Positions 1 to 8,630 are shown, counted from the first letter of the stretch. The stretch is DNA of 64,000 nucleotides from Stigmatella erecta (GCF_900111745.1 NZ_FOIJ01000002.1:434001-498000); one strand, 5' to 3'. Notes: generated by a model from the sequence alone, not told the origin. Numbers and translations are program-made.

Positions 1-241
1 CCGTCTCGAACTCCAGGGTGATGCGCGGAGAAAGGGTCGTCTGCCAAGGACGGAGCTGCTGAATCTCCCGGTCCTTCGTCGAGTAGCGATCGAACAGCGC
101 TCGCGCGACCGCGAGGACGAGGCTCGACTTGCCCGTCTCGTTGGGCGCGTGGATGACGTGGATGCCCGTGCTCAACCCGGAGAGTTCCACTGGGTTGCGG
201 AAGCAGCGGAAGTGTTGGACACGAAGCCTGCGCAGGATCAT
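1..241 (-). CDS. SMC/SbcC-like AAA ATPase, N-terminal part (cut by window edge)
   Basis: Only the first 80 codons are present; the gene runs off the left edge. The start ATG (239-241) overlaps the stop of the phosphoesterase upstream in an ATGA, so the two are translationally coupled. The visible N-terminus MILRRLRVQHFRCF is typical of the first strand of RecF/SbcC/SMC-type ATPases. It is followed by a Walker A motif, APNETGKSS, around residues 29-37. Paired with an SbcD/Mre11-like phosphoesterase this suggests a DNA end-processing complex analogous to SbcCD or Rad50-Mre11, acting in the cytoplasm on DNA ends or hairpins. Coiled coil and Walker B lie outside the window, so the exact subfamily cannot be settled here. 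Confidence 0.8.
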   Translation of the reverse strand, partial: MILRRLRVQHFRCFRNPVELSGLSTGIHVIHAPNETGKSSLVLAVARALFDRYSTKDREIQQLRPWQTTLSPRITLEFET

Positions 242-1368
242 TTCCACGCCTCCATCACCAGTTCAGTGAGCACCTGCCGCGCCGCCAGCCGGACGGCGGC
301 TTCCTCTGGAGCCTGCGACGCGGGGACCGCAGGCCCACCCAACTCTCTCAGCAACGAAGAGATGAGGCTGCTCGAACCGGCGATGTCGGCGAGGCGCCCC
401 TCCGCCTTGTCTCGGGGGATGTCATTGCGCTCGACGCTGACATGCAGGAACCCCCTGCCCCAGAGCGCGTCCTCCAGACCGTTGAGCAGTGAGGTGGCGT
501 CGTCCGCCGAAGTGCCGGTGGTGCGCAGACGCAGAAGAGTCCTCTCCGGATGGGGAAGCACCGCAGCAAGGGCTCGGACGCGCTCCACTTCCGGACCAGT
601 CCCCTGGCTCAAATCCAGTTCCAGGACGCGCCACGCCAGCGATCCGGTCACGACAGGGGTCAACCGGGGCTCGGCACCGCGAGCGACAATCTCCACCAGC
701 AACGCCTGCCCAGAGCCGTCCTCGCCGAACTTCGTCGTCTCGTGAGCGCCAGAGTAGGCGGTCCGCGCGTCGTGGAGGTACTGCCCGTGCCAATGACCGA
801 GAGCGAGGTAATCCAGGCCGCTCCGGGCCACGGCGTTCAATGCGATGGGGAAGTCGTCCGCGGAATACTTGCCTTCAATGCGCAACGATCCATGCGCCAC
901 GCCAATGCGGATGTCTGCCGGGTCGACCCGCGCGGCCCACTCGGCAGTAGGGTCCTTCATACCCTTCTTCTGGCGCAAGGGCGCGGGGAGCAGCACCGCG
1001 CTCGTCCGGGGAACGGGCACGGCCGAGTCCCCATCCAGCATGAAGACATGGGAGGGGCGCTGCTTCCAGGAGGGTCGACGGTAGATGGCGTCAGGCGTCA
1101 ACGCATCGTGGTTGCCGGGGAGGACGTAGACTGGGGCGCGCGAGTCCGCAAGTACCGCCAGGACTTCATGGACCAGCCTGTCCTCGACGAAGTTGTCCTC
1201 GAAGATGTCGCCTGCGAGGACTACCGCATTCACACTTAGGCTGTTTGCCTCGCGGATGACCTTGCGCGCCGCCTCCAGCCGAGCCTTGCGAACATCCGAG
1301 GCCACGCGCGCCACATGTTGCGCCCGGAGACCCACCTGCCAGTCCGCTGAATGAAGAATTTTGACCAT
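238..1368 (-). CDS. DNA repair metallophosphoesterase, SbcD/Mre11-like
   Basis: 376 residues. The N-terminus VKILHSADWQVG carries the first metal-binding D-x-H of calcineurin-like phosphoesterases (here SADW with an upstream H). GDIFEDN gives the second metal site, LPGNHDAL the GNHD motif, and GVAHGS and LGHWHGQ the later histidines. This is the layout of SbcD/Mre11 nucleases, which cut DNA ends using two metal ions. The C-terminal third is less conserved. The stop overlaps the start of the SbcC-like ATPase. I chose ATG at 1368 because the protein then begins directly at the conserved strand; a GTG at 1386 would add six residues. Upstream is AT-richer DNA and a divergent small gene, so the pair probably has its own promoter there. 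It could serve DNA repair or a mobile defence module. Confidence 0.85.
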   Translation of the reverse strand: MVKILHSADWQVGLRAQHVARVASDVRKARLEAARKVIREANSLSVNAVVLAGDIFEDNFVEDRLVHEVLAVLADSRAPVYVLPGNHDALTPDAIYRRPSWKQRPSHVFMLDGDSAVPVPRTSAVLLPAPLRQKKGMKDPTAEWAARVDPADIRIGVAHGSLRIEGKYSADDFPIALNAVARSGLDYLALGHWHGQYLHDARTAYSGAHETTKFGEDGSGQALLVEIVARGAEPRLTPVVTGSLAWRVLELDLSQGTGPEVERVRALAAVLPHPERTLLRLRTTGTSADDATSLLNGLEDALWGRGFLHVSVERNDIPRDKAEGRLADIAGSSSLISSLLRELGGPAVPASQAPEEAAVRLAARQVLTELVMEAWK

Positions 1369-1636
1369 GTCTCCCCGAAACCACACAAGCCCTGAGCGCG
1401 GTGACTATTGTGCCCACCCGCCATGGAGGAGCACTTTCCCATCGACCATACCGGTAGCATAGACCACATGGAATACTCCCTTGGAGGTATGAGCCCGGCA
1501 CGGGCTCATGGCCGCAGGATACAGGAGCACTAAAGGTCTCCAATCCCGTCTACGCGTGCCATACACTTCGTCACGTAGAATTGTTAGCCGATTGGTGTTA
1601 CGATTCCCAGTCAGCAAACATCATATAGAGGGGATC

Positions 1637-1954
1637 ATGCTCCACTTGGTTATTCACCATCGCAAGGATTCGAGCCAGCCCTGGAAGAATGACTGGCTCG
1701 ACGATGACAGGGTTGGAACCATCACCACGACGAGCGAAATTGGCCGTCATTGCGAGAAGGCCAGGCGGAGTGGTGAGCGGGTTCGATTTCACAGGTGTAG
1801 CTACGGCCCGTCAGGACCTCTGATTTGTGCCGAAGCACGGGTTGCTTCCGTTCAGGACGTGGACAAGAAAACGTGCCTGGTGCGATTCGCCGAACACACC
1901 GTGATGCAATTAACACCACAGGTAATTCCGCAGCGAGGGACCAACTGGTATTAA
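1637..1954 (+). CDS. Small protein, possible PUA/EVE/ASCH-like domain
   Basis: 105 residues. ATG 1637 has a good Shine-Dalgarno (GAGGGGATC) just upstream, which decides this start over longer in-frame ones. I do not recognise the family with certainty. The central part, with a short helix rich in charged residues, then GERVRFHRCSYG, then a strand with AEARVASVQDVD, recalls the small beta barrel of PUA-like (EVE/ASCH) nucleic-acid-binding domains, in which a GD-V-F-Y strand precedes a hydrophobic A-V strand. It stands alone, divergent from the phosphoesterase and ATPase pair, in a pocket whose base composition is visibly lower in GC than the rest of the window, which fits acquired DNA. Third-position G/C bias is weaker than in neighbours. 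The coding call is moderate; the domain call is tentative. Confidence 0.55.
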   Translation: MLHLVIHHRKDSSQPWKNDWLDDDRVGTITTTSEIGRHCEKARRSGERVRFHRCSYGPSGPLICAEARVASVQDVDKKTCLVRFAEHTVMQLTPQVIPQRGTNWY

Positions 1955-2074
1955 GAATAAGACGTCTCAGCAACACGGGCAGAACTACCGGAAAAGCTTG
2001 AGTTCACATGAGCAGCGGAGAAGCACCCTGTGGACGCGGTTTGCCCTCGCACTTCACTCTCTGGCGGCGGTCAG

Positions 2075-2953
2075 TTATGGATCCGCCGGGGCCCTCCAGA
2101 GGGGCACGGTGGGGACACGCTCCAGGATGCCGGAGCCGAAGACCCGGTCCAGCTCCAGGTACTCCAGGTACACGTAGCCGATGTGGCACCCACACGTCTG
2201 CTTCGAGCAGGACCGGGGCTTCAACGCCGCCTCGAAGTCCGGCGCATAGATATTGCCGATGGGCTCGGGGATGAAGTGACACCGGCGCGCGGTGCCCTCC
2301 CCGTCCACGGAGATGACGGACTCCCCGCCCCGGCACGCCCGGCCCAGGCTGGGGTGGCGCGTGTTGTTCACCGGAAACAGCGGATCCACCTGGCTGAAGC
2401 GGGCCACCTCCTCGGGCGTGTAGGGCTTCTCCTTCCCGTCCTTCACCGCGTTGATCCACAGGTACGTGTCCGGCGGCAGCTCGCGGCGCAGGGCCTCGGC
2501 CTCCTCGGCGAAGCGGACGAACCCCACCATGCCCGCGCTGTGACGCACGCCGAGCGCGGACAGCGCCTCGCACTGGGCGACGAAGCGGCGGCGCTTGCCC
2601 CACTCCGGGTGATAAGTGGCCCAGATGCCCAGCTTCTCCGCCTTGCAGCGCTGGACCCAGTCCAGCTTGCAGGAGAGGTTCGTCTGAATGGCGGCGCGCT
2701 CCACGTGGGGCAGGTGCGTGAGCCGGGCGAGCGCCTCCTGATACCAGGGCCAGATGAGGGCCTCGCCCCAGGGCGTGAAGAACACGGCCAGCGTGTCCTG
2801 GGTGCGCGACTCCGCCCAGGCGAGGAAGCGCTCCAGGTCCGCCCGGTCCCGGGCCAGCTCCTCCTCGGTGTGCTTCCACTTGCCGAAGGGGCAGTACTCG
2901 CAGCCGTAGTTGCAGCTGGACAGCGGTCCCCGGTAGAGCACGGTGAGCTTCAT
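2075..2953 (-). CDS. STM4011-family radical SAM protein
   Basis: 292 residues. The cluster-binding motif CNYGCEYCPF is at about residues 13-22, giving the CxxxCxxC of radical SAM enzymes that bind a 4Fe-4S cluster and S-adenosylmethionine. Downstream are TPWGEALIW and the C-terminal cysteines CSKQTCGC, which could hold an auxiliary cluster. The sequence and its neighbours match the uncharacterised STM4011 family of Salmonella. The substrate is unknown. The ATG overlaps the stop of the STM4012-type gene (ATGA), and it is the last gene of a four-gene operon. A longer open frame continues upstream, but it only reads through the neighbour in another frame; the start at MKLTVLY is preferred. Confidence 0.88.
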   Translation of the reverse strand: MKLTVLYRGPLSSCNYGCEYCPFGKWKHTEEELARDRADLERFLAWAESRTQDTLAVFFTPWGEALIWPWYQEALARLTHLPHVERAAIQTNLSCKLDWVQRCKAEKLGIWATYHPEWGKRRRFVAQCEALSALGVRHSAGMVGFVRFAEEAEALRRELPPDTYLWINAVKDGKEKPYTPEEVARFSQVDPLFPVNNTRHPSLGRACRGGESVISVDGEGTARRCHFIPEPIGNIYAPDFEAALKPRSCSKQTCGCHIGYVYLEYLELDRVFGSGILERVPTVPLWRAPADP

Positions 2954-4266
2954 CGCCAGGAGTACTCCTGCATCCGCTCGCGCACCCCGCCGGAGTGCAG
3001 CCAGGGGCCAATGAGGTCCGAGCGCTCCACCCCCTCCGGCGTGAGCAGGACCCTGCCCTCCCCCCGCCGGGCCAGGCCGTGCGCCTCCAGCTCCGCCAGC
3101 TCCGGGAAGTCCTCCCACGCGCTGGCCCGGAAGCGCTCCTGGTAGACCGCCAGGTCCACGCCGTCCGCCAGCAGGGACAGGAGCATGTACCTCCGGCGCT
3201 GTTCCCCGGCATCCAGTTGGAAGCCGTAGCCCACCTCGCCGAAGGAGGCCTCGGTCCGCTCGCTGTACGCGGCGATGATGGAGCGCACCTCGCGGGAGCC
3301 CACCGCGTACTCGGACGAGTAGTGCACGCCCTGCGTGTACGAGCGCGCCCCGCACCCGAGCCCCACCATGCCGTCCTCCTGGCACCGGTACACGGGGCCC
3401 TGCGCATCCGGCGCATGGCGCGCCCGGAACATGCGCATGGAGACCTGGGTGTAGCCCTGCGACAGCAAGAAATCGCGGCCGGCCCGGTAGAGCGCCAAGC
3501 GCAGGTCGTCCCACGCCCGCCCCTTCTTGCCCAGGAAGGTGAGCGGCCGGACGTACAGGGGATAGAGGTAGAGCTCCTCGGGCGCGAAGCGCAGGGCGGC
3601 CCGCAGCGAGAAGAGCAGGCTGTCCACCGTCTGCCCTTCCATGCCGTAGATGAGATCGATGTTGAGCGTGGGAAAGTGGAAGCTCCGGATGAGCTCCAGC
3701 GCGGCCTCCACTTGGGCGGTCTTCTGGGGCCGCTTCACCGCCGCCACCTCCGGCTCGAGGAAGCTCTGCACCCCGATGCTCACCCGGTCCACGCCCCGGG
3801 AGTGCAGTGCCTGGAGCTTCCCGGCATCAAGGGTCTCCGGAGACACCTCCACGGAGACGGGGATGTTCCGCAGGTCCGCGCCCATGACCCCTTCGGCCAG
3901 GTCGAACACCGTGTGCAGTCCGGCCACATCCAGCAACGTGGGCGTGCCGCCTCCAATAGCGGCGCGGGCAAAGGTGGCGGGCCCGAGGGCCTCCTTCACC
4001 CGGCGCGTCTCGCGGCCCAGCGCGGCGAGGTACCCCTCCACGACGTCCTGCCTCGGCCCCGCGGCGGTGAAGAGGTTACAGAAGCCGCAGCGCATCTCGC
4101 AGAAGGGCACATGCAGATAGAGGAACAGCGCGTCGCGCCGCTCCTCCGCCCACACGGACTCCAGCGGGAGCGAGGGCGAGAACGGCCGGTAGGCCGTCTT
4201 GTGCGGGTAGCCATAGAGGTACGCCACGTAGGGCGTCTCCTCCAACATCTGCTCCAGGCGCGTCAT
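2950..4266 (-). CDS. STM4012-family radical SAM protein (HemN/HemW-like)
   Basis: 438 residues. It starts MTRLEQMLEETPYVAYLYGYPHKT and carries CEMRCGFCNLF at about residues 56-66, the HemN-type CxxxCxxC motif including the aromatic after the third cysteine. Further HemW-like motifs follow: GGGTPTLL, VSVEVSPETL, RVSIGVQSF and LNIDLIYGMEGQT. It is therefore a radical SAM protein of the coproporphyrinogen dehydrogenase-like fold, in the STM4012 subfamily. That it works in haem synthesis is unlikely given the operon. Its ATG overlaps the stop of the STM4013-type gene and its stop overlaps the start of the STM4011-type gene. The two radical SAM proteins probably act together on one substrate, which is unknown. 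Confidence 0.88.
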   Translation of the reverse strand: MTRLEQMLEETPYVAYLYGYPHKTAYRPFSPSLPLESVWAEERRDALFLYLHVPFCEMRCGFCNLFTAAGPRQDVVEGYLAALGRETRRVKEALGPATFARAAIGGGTPTLLDVAGLHTVFDLAEGVMGADLRNIPVSVEVSPETLDAGKLQALHSRGVDRVSIGVQSFLEPEVAAVKRPQKTAQVEAALELIRSFHFPTLNIDLIYGMEGQTVDSLLFSLRAALRFAPEELYLYPLYVRPLTFLGKKGRAWDDLRLALYRAGRDFLLSQGYTQVSMRMFRARHAPDAQGPVYRCQEDGMVGLGCGARSYTQGVHYSSEYAVGSREVRSIIAAYSERTEASFGEVGYGFQLDAGEQRRRYMLLSLLADGVDLAVYQERFRASAWEDFPELAELEAHGLARRGEGRVLLTPEGVERSDLIGPWLHSGGVRERMQEYSWR

Positions 4267-5072
4267 GGGGCGGTCTCTCGAGGCAGCAGAAACTCAGCAT
4301 AGGGCACCGTCCACACGACGGGGTGGCCCAGGCGGTGGCCGGTATGGCCGTCCTCCCCATAGGCGGTGCCATGGTCCGAGCAGACGATACAGAAAGAGGG
4401 CCCCCGGCGCCGCAGGGCGGCGAAGAGGGGCGGGAGCTGGGAGTCGACATACTCCAGGGCCGCGGCATGCGAGGCGCGCGAATCCTGCGTGGCGCCGGGC
4501 AGGTAGTGTCGGTTGGGCTGGTGCAGCGCCGACACGTTCAGGAAGAGGAAGACCCGCTGCTCGCGAGGCAGGGCCTCCAAGCGGCTCACGGCCAGGGCCA
4601 CCTGGTGCCGGGTGGACTGAGGCTCTCTCACGCCCAGTTCAGGACCCCAGTGACTCTCCGCGAAGAGCCCCGGAAGCACCCGGCCCAGGGGGTTGAGCTT
4701 GTTGAAGAAGCCAACCCCTCCAATACAGAGCGTGTGGTAGCCACGGCCGGCCAGCCCCGTGACGAGGTCGGGCGCATCGAAGACGCACGTCCCCGGGGCC
4801 GTCGTCTCACTGCCCTCGAAGCGCATGGCGAACAACCGGGGGTGAAGCCCCGGGGCCACCGGCGTCGGCAAGAACCCGGCGAAGAAGGCGTGATGCGCAG
4901 CGTAGGTGAAGCTGGCGGGCGAGTGGCGCTGTTCCCAGCGGCCTCCCGGCAGCAGGGAGGCCAGGACAGGCGTCCTTCCCTGCGCGGCGAGCGCCTCGGC
5001 CACGTCGTAGCGCAGGGTATCCAAGGTCAGCAGGAGCAGGTCGTGCGAGCCGACCACGGTCTTCATGTCCAT
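4263..5072 (-). CDS. STM4013-family hydrolase, alkaline phosphatase/sulfatase superfamily
   Basis: 269 residues. The N-terminal LLLLTLDTLRYD is the metal-binding Asp plus Thr/Ser-nucleophile strand of sulfatase-like members of the alkaline phosphatase superfamily. SASFTYAAHHAFFAG follows, and near the C-terminus CSDHGTAYGEDG and HTGHRLGH supply the DHG and His metal ligands. The family is known from the Salmonella STM4010-4015 cluster but has no assigned reaction. ATG 5072 is chosen because GGAGG lies ten bases upstream; ATG 5066, which forms an ATGA with the HAD stop, is the alternative. The gene overlaps its neighbours on both sides, so the operon is tightly coupled. Phosphate or sulfate ester hydrolysis is inferred from the fold only. 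Confidence 0.85.
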   Translation of the reverse strand: MDMKTVVGSHDLLLLTLDTLRYDVAEALAAQGRTPVLASLLPGGRWEQRHSPASFTYAAHHAFFAGFLPTPVAPGLHPRLFAMRFEGSETTAPGTCVFDAPDLVTGLAGRGYHTLCIGGVGFFNKLNPLGRVLPGLFAESHWGPELGVREPQSTRHQVALAVSRLEALPREQRVFLFLNVSALHQPNRHYLPGATQDSRASHAAALEYVDSQLPPLFAALRRRGPSFCIVCSDHGTAYGEDGHTGHRLGHPVVWTVPYAEFLLPRETAP

Positions 5073-5746
5073 CGGGCGAGGACCTCCGCGATGTTCTGGA
5101 TGCGCGCGGGAATGCGCTCCACGGTGAAGGTGGGTGGCGGCAGCGCCTGCGGCCACTCCCGTCCATGGGACACCCAGCAGGTCGCCAGCCCCAGGCGGGC
5201 CGCACCCGCGATGTCCCGCTCGGGATCATCCCCCACGTGAAGCACCTCGCCGGGAGCACGGTCCACCCGGGCGAGCGCCGCCTGGAAGATGCGGGGATCC
5301 GGCTTCTCCGCCCCCACCTCCCCGGAGAGAAAGACGTCCGGCAGCAGCGCCGAGAGCCGGGCCCGGGCCAGCTTCGTGCGCTGCACCCGGCCAGAGCCAT
5401 TCGAGACGAGGGCCACGGGCCGCGTCGCCGTGAGCCGCTCCAGCCAGGCACACACCCCGTCATCGGGGACGACCAGCAGCGGCAGCCGGGAGGACATGTC
5501 TTCCCAGAGTGCCTCGGGGGTGAGCCCCAGCCCCGGACACGCGGCCGTCACCTGACGGCAGAACACGCTCCGGTCGGAGCCGCCCCGGCGATCCCAGGCG
5601 TGAATGTCCGACACCAGCGCGGCCCGGCGGGACGGAGGGAAGGCGGAGGGATAACGCGCGATGAGGCCGTCCACGTAGCGCGCGAAGGCGCCCGTACGGT
5701 CGATCAGCGTGTCATCCAAATCGAAGAAGACGGCCCGGGGCCGCAT
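5063..5746 (-). CDS. HAD-family hydrolase (phosphatase-like)
   Basis: 227 residues with all four haloacid dehalogenase motifs: DLDDTLIDRTG (motif I, nucleophilic Asp), VSNGSGRVQRTK (II), the Lys in GAEKPDP (III) and HVGDDPERDI (IV). The helical cap between motifs I and II resembles YjjG/Gph-type small-molecule phosphatases. It is the first gene of the radical SAM operon, and its 3' end overlaps the STM4013-type gene by ten bases. The start ATG at 5746 has GCAGGAG upstream. Salmonella-type clusters carry other partners at this place (an ATP-grasp protein, STM4014), so the HAD may be a lineage-specific member. The substrate is unknown; it may dephosphorylate an intermediate of the same pathway. 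Confidence 0.85.
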   Translation of the reverse strand: MRPRAVFFDLDDTLIDRTGAFARYVDGLIARYPSAFPPSRRAALVSDIHAWDRRGGSDRSVFCRQVTAACPGLGLTPEALWEDMSSRLPLLVVPDDGVCAWLERLTATRPVALVSNGSGRVQRTKLARARLSALLPDVFLSGEVGAEKPDPRIFQAALARVDRAPGEVLHVGDDPERDIAGAARLGLATCWVSHGREWPQALPPPTFTVERIPARIQNIAEVLARWT

Positions 5747-6060
5747 CCGGACACTCCTGCCAAGGGAGGACAGGATATGCCGTCCAGCGCAGGCGGGCCA
5801 GGGCCGTCCCATCCCCCGGGAACCCAGGACTCAGCTTTCTGAGAATCCAGTGCCATCACCGTGGCACGTATTGGCAAGTCAATGGCGCTTTCCAGCCATC
5901 GCCAACGCTTCACATGAAATGGCGGCCGTGAGAAGAACAGTCCCCGAAAGCGCTTGCACATCCGTGCTGCCCGGTGAGCCGCAGGCTTCCGTGTGCCCAA
6001 GGGTGTGCCGCTTCCGTGCCGATCCAGGCATTGACTGACAACACGAAAGAGAGAGACATC
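5747..6060. other. Intergenic region with divergent 5' ends
   Basis: About 314 bases between the HAD gene (minus) and the first protease (plus). It must hold the promoters of the radical SAM operon and of the protease pair. It is less GC-rich than the genes around it. I saw no convincing sigma-70 boxes; a sigma-54-like element near 5862 has the wrong spacing. No gene is supported here. Confidence 0.4.
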
Positions 6061-7350
6061 ATGAAGCGGAGCATGAACATGAACCGCCGTGGGCGGTTTG
6101 TCCCGGCGGTGTGTGCTGTCATCCTGGCGGGTGCGGCCGAGGCCGCGGATCACCAGACACCGAAGTCCGCCGGGCTGACGATCGAGGCAAGCGCGCCTCC
6201 CCAGGGATTCTCCTCCTGGAATGAGCTGATGGCCGCGCAGGTGCCCTTGAATGAGGCCGCGGACGCGCTGAGCGCGCTGATCGAGGGCCAGCGGATGTCT
6301 GGCTATGCGGGCATCGTCCTCGATGTGCCCGGGCGGAAGGTGACCCTGTATTGGAAAGCGGGGCAGAAGCTTCCCGTCGAGGTGTCCAACCTCCTGGGCC
6401 AGCTCAACGCGCGTCCTGGCGTCCAGACCGCGGTGGCGGACGCCGCGTATTCGAATGAAGAGCTGGAGGCCGAGACGAAGCGCCTCTTCCAGCAAGCCTC
6501 CGTGCAAGGGCTTGCGCCAGGGATGCAACTCCTCAAGGTGGCCCCGCTGCCGGGTTGGGCGGGCCTTCAGGTGAAGGTCAGCGGCTCGGCCGAGGAGGCG
6601 TCCCGGCTGCAGCTCTTCCGCCAGAGCAGCGTCCGGCTGTCGTTCGAGCAGGGAAAGCCCGCGGCCCTGCTCTCGCGCATGGATGACTGGGCTCCCTTCT
6701 ACGGCGGCGCCCGGATCCGGATAGGCTCCTCCCCCAGCGCCAACTCCTGCTCCTCGGGGTTCGCGGTGGGCAACATCTTCGGCAAGGCGCTCCTCACCGC
6801 CGCCCACTGCCCGCTGGGCAATGGCACGCCCATCTACACGGGCGTGGGCAACTACATGGGCGAGTCCGAGGGGTATTACAAGCCTTTGGATACCGCCCGC
6901 ATCGACGCGATGTCCGCCGGCTCGATCTATGACGGTGGGGTGGGAACCGGAGAGTTCCTCAAGGGAGTGGTGGGCTACAGCCAGAACTACATTGGCAACT
7001 GGGTCTGCACCTCGGGCTCCTTCTCGGGGGCCCGGTGCAACATCCTGGTGACCAACGTCAACATCTACTGGCAAGACATCACCACCTACACCTATGGCCC
7101 CATGGTGGAGGCGGAGGAGCAGAGCCAGGAGAACGCGGCCGGCCCCGGAGACAGCGGCGGCCCCGTCTTCTCGCTGGCCACGACGGAGGGCGATGTCATC
7201 GCCAAGGGAACCATCAGCGGTGGTGACAGCTATGACAATCCGGCCACCTGCACGGGCGACACGTCCCGGACGGGGTGCAGCTACCGGATCATGTACCCCG
7301 ACATCAAGCGGCTCCTGGACCAGCACAGCATGTGGATCGAGACCGAGTAA
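6061..7350 (+). CDS. Secreted trypsin-like serine protease
   Basis: 429 residues. A signal peptide (basic start, hydrophobic AVCAVILAGAAEA) is followed by a propeptide-like region of about 190 residues and then an S1-type catalytic domain. The histidine lies in LLTAAHC (about His249), the aspartate probably in LDTARID (about Asp277), and the serine in PGDSGGPV (about Ser365). Paired cysteines near the active-site His and in the GDTSRTGCSY region suggest disulfides in an exported enzyme. The long N-terminal region resembles the inhibitory propeptides of alpha-lytic-type proteases, an inference from length and position only. ATG 6061 follows a purine-rich GAGAGA stretch. The next gene, another protease, starts 12 bases after the stop, so both are probably co-expressed. 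A predatory or digestive role would fit a myxobacterium. Confidence 0.85.
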   Translation: MKRSMNMNRRGRFVPAVCAVILAGAAEAADHQTPKSAGLTIEASAPPQGFSSWNELMAAQVPLNEAADALSALIEGQRMSGYAGIVLDVPGRKVTLYWKAGQKLPVEVSNLLGQLNARPGVQTAVADAAYSNEELEAETKRLFQQASVQGLAPGMQLLKVAPLPGWAGLQVKVSGSAEEASRLQLFRQSSVRLSFEQGKPAALLSRMDDWAPFYGGARIRIGSSPSANSCSSGFAVGNIFGKALLTAAHCPLGNGTPIYTGVGNYMGESEGYYKPLDTARIDAMSAGSIYDGGVGTGEFLKGVVGYSQNYIGNWVCTSGSFSGARCNILVTNVNIYWQDITTYTYGPMVEAEEQSQENAAGPGDSGGPVFSLATTEGDVIAKGTISGGDSYDNPATCTGDTSRTGCSYRIMYPDIKRLLDQHSMWIETE

Positions 7351-7362
7351 CCCGAGGCCCTC

Positions 7363-8613
7363 ATGAAACGCTCATCTCTTTTCTTCTTGGCCCTGGCTTG
7401 CCTGGGCATGGCTTGCGGCGAAGTCTCCCTTCCGGAGACCGGACTTCCTCCGGACGTGGCTCAGCGCAGCGACGCCATCATCAATGGCACCTACGCGGAC
7501 CCGAATAACGAGCCCTTCGCCCTGCTCAATACCCACAACGGGGGCGTCTGCACCGCCACCCTCCACACGAACTACTGGCTCCTCACGGCGAAGCACTGCC
7601 TCGACACGTATGACCTGACCTATCCGCACACGGTCCAGGTCAAGATGGGGGTGCAGAGCCGCAGACCGCGGAAGTTCATCCTCCACCCCACCGAGGATGT
7701 CGCCATCATCCTGCTGAGCCAGCCTTTCTCCATCCAGAACGATGATCACTCCTTCTTGTGGCCGCTCTACAACGGCCCGTCATCGGCGCTGAATGGCCAA
7801 CGTCTGCTCATCGCGGGGTATGGCGGCAACATTCCGGGCGACAATCCGAATACCAATGGCGCCGGGACGCTGCGGCACTCCAGCTTCGATGTCACCGTCT
7901 CCGCCAGCGCGCCTCAGTTCCTGCAGGTGCAGCGGACCTCGGGGCGGCAGCTGGCGCCGGGAGACTCGGGAGGCGGGAGCTTCTGGAATGAGGGCGCCTC
8001 CACCGCGCAGTGCCCTTATGGCTACATGCCAGGCTGCATCGCGGGCATTTCCATCTCCTGTGACTACGCACCGGGAGATCCCGTGGCGGTCTTCTGCACC
8101 CAGCTGGCCGCCAGCACCTTCCATGACTGGTTCTACGCGAACATCCAGCCCACCAACGCCGCGGCCTTCGTGAGCCAGTCGGTGCCCACGCAAGTCCAGG
8201 CGGGCCAGACGTTCACGGTGTCCATCACCCTGCGCAACACCGGCGCCTCTGTATGGGAGGATTACACCGGCTACCGGCTGGGCTCGCAGGCGCCGCAAGA
8301 CAACAACATCTGGGGCGCCGGCGGACGGATCGGGCTCGACCTCTATGACCTGGTCTCACCGGGCGCCACCAAGACCTTCCAGTTCACGGCCACCGCCCCT
8401 AACCTGCGGTACACGGGCACCCGGGTCTTCCAGTGGCGCATGCTCCGGGAGAACGTCGAGTGGTTTGGCGACTTCACGCCCCCCGTCAGCATCACCGTGC
8501 ACGGGTGGGATGGCGAGGAACCGGAAGATCCATGCGAGGCCCGGCCCTGGCTGTGCGAGGAGCCGGATATCTGCGATACCCAGCCCTGGAAGTGTCCTCT
8601 CGAAGAGCCCTGA
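7363..8613 (+). CDS. Trypsin-like serine protease lipoprotein with NBR1-type Ig domain
   Basis: 416 residues. The signal FLALACLGMAC ends in a lipobox, so the protein is predicted to be a lipoprotein with the modified Cys near residue 19. The trypsin domain has AIINGTYADPN (activation site), LLTAKHC (His78), DVAIILLSQP (Asp112) and PGDSGGGSF (Ser202). Residues from about 265 to 375 form a second domain with TFTVSITLRNTGASVWED and a later FQWRMLRE, which match the Ig-like domain first seen in human NBR1 and common in myxobacterial exported proteins. The acidic tail is Cys- and Trp-rich (PWLCEEPD, PWKCPLEEP). The order protease then NBR1-Ig suggests surface anchoring or substrate binding. A hairpin lies just after the stop. 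Confidence 0.88.
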   Translation: MKRSSLFFLALACLGMACGEVSLPETGLPPDVAQRSDAIINGTYADPNNEPFALLNTHNGGVCTATLHTNYWLLTAKHCLDTYDLTYPHTVQVKMGVQSRRPRKFILHPTEDVAIILLSQPFSIQNDDHSFLWPLYNGPSSALNGQRLLIAGYGGNIPGDNPNTNGAGTLRHSSFDVTVSASAPQFLQVQRTSGRQLAPGDSGGGSFWNEGASTAQCPYGYMPGCIAGISISCDYAPGDPVAVFCTQLAASTFHDWFYANIQPTNAAAFVSQSVPTQVQAGQTFTVSITLRNTGASVWEDYTGYRLGSQAPQDNNIWGAGGRIGLDLYDLVSPGATKTFQFTATAPNLRYTGTRVFQWRMLRENVEWFGDFTPPVSITVHGWDGEEPEDPCEARPWLCEEPDICDTQPWKCPLEEP

Positions 8614-8630
8614 GCGGACACCTGCCCTCA

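Noticed and set aside
5861-5876. Sigma-54-like element (TGGCACG, then a GC) upstream of the first protease
   Set aside because: The GG to GC spacing is one base short of the strict -24/-12 arrangement and the -12 part is TTGGC, not TTGC.
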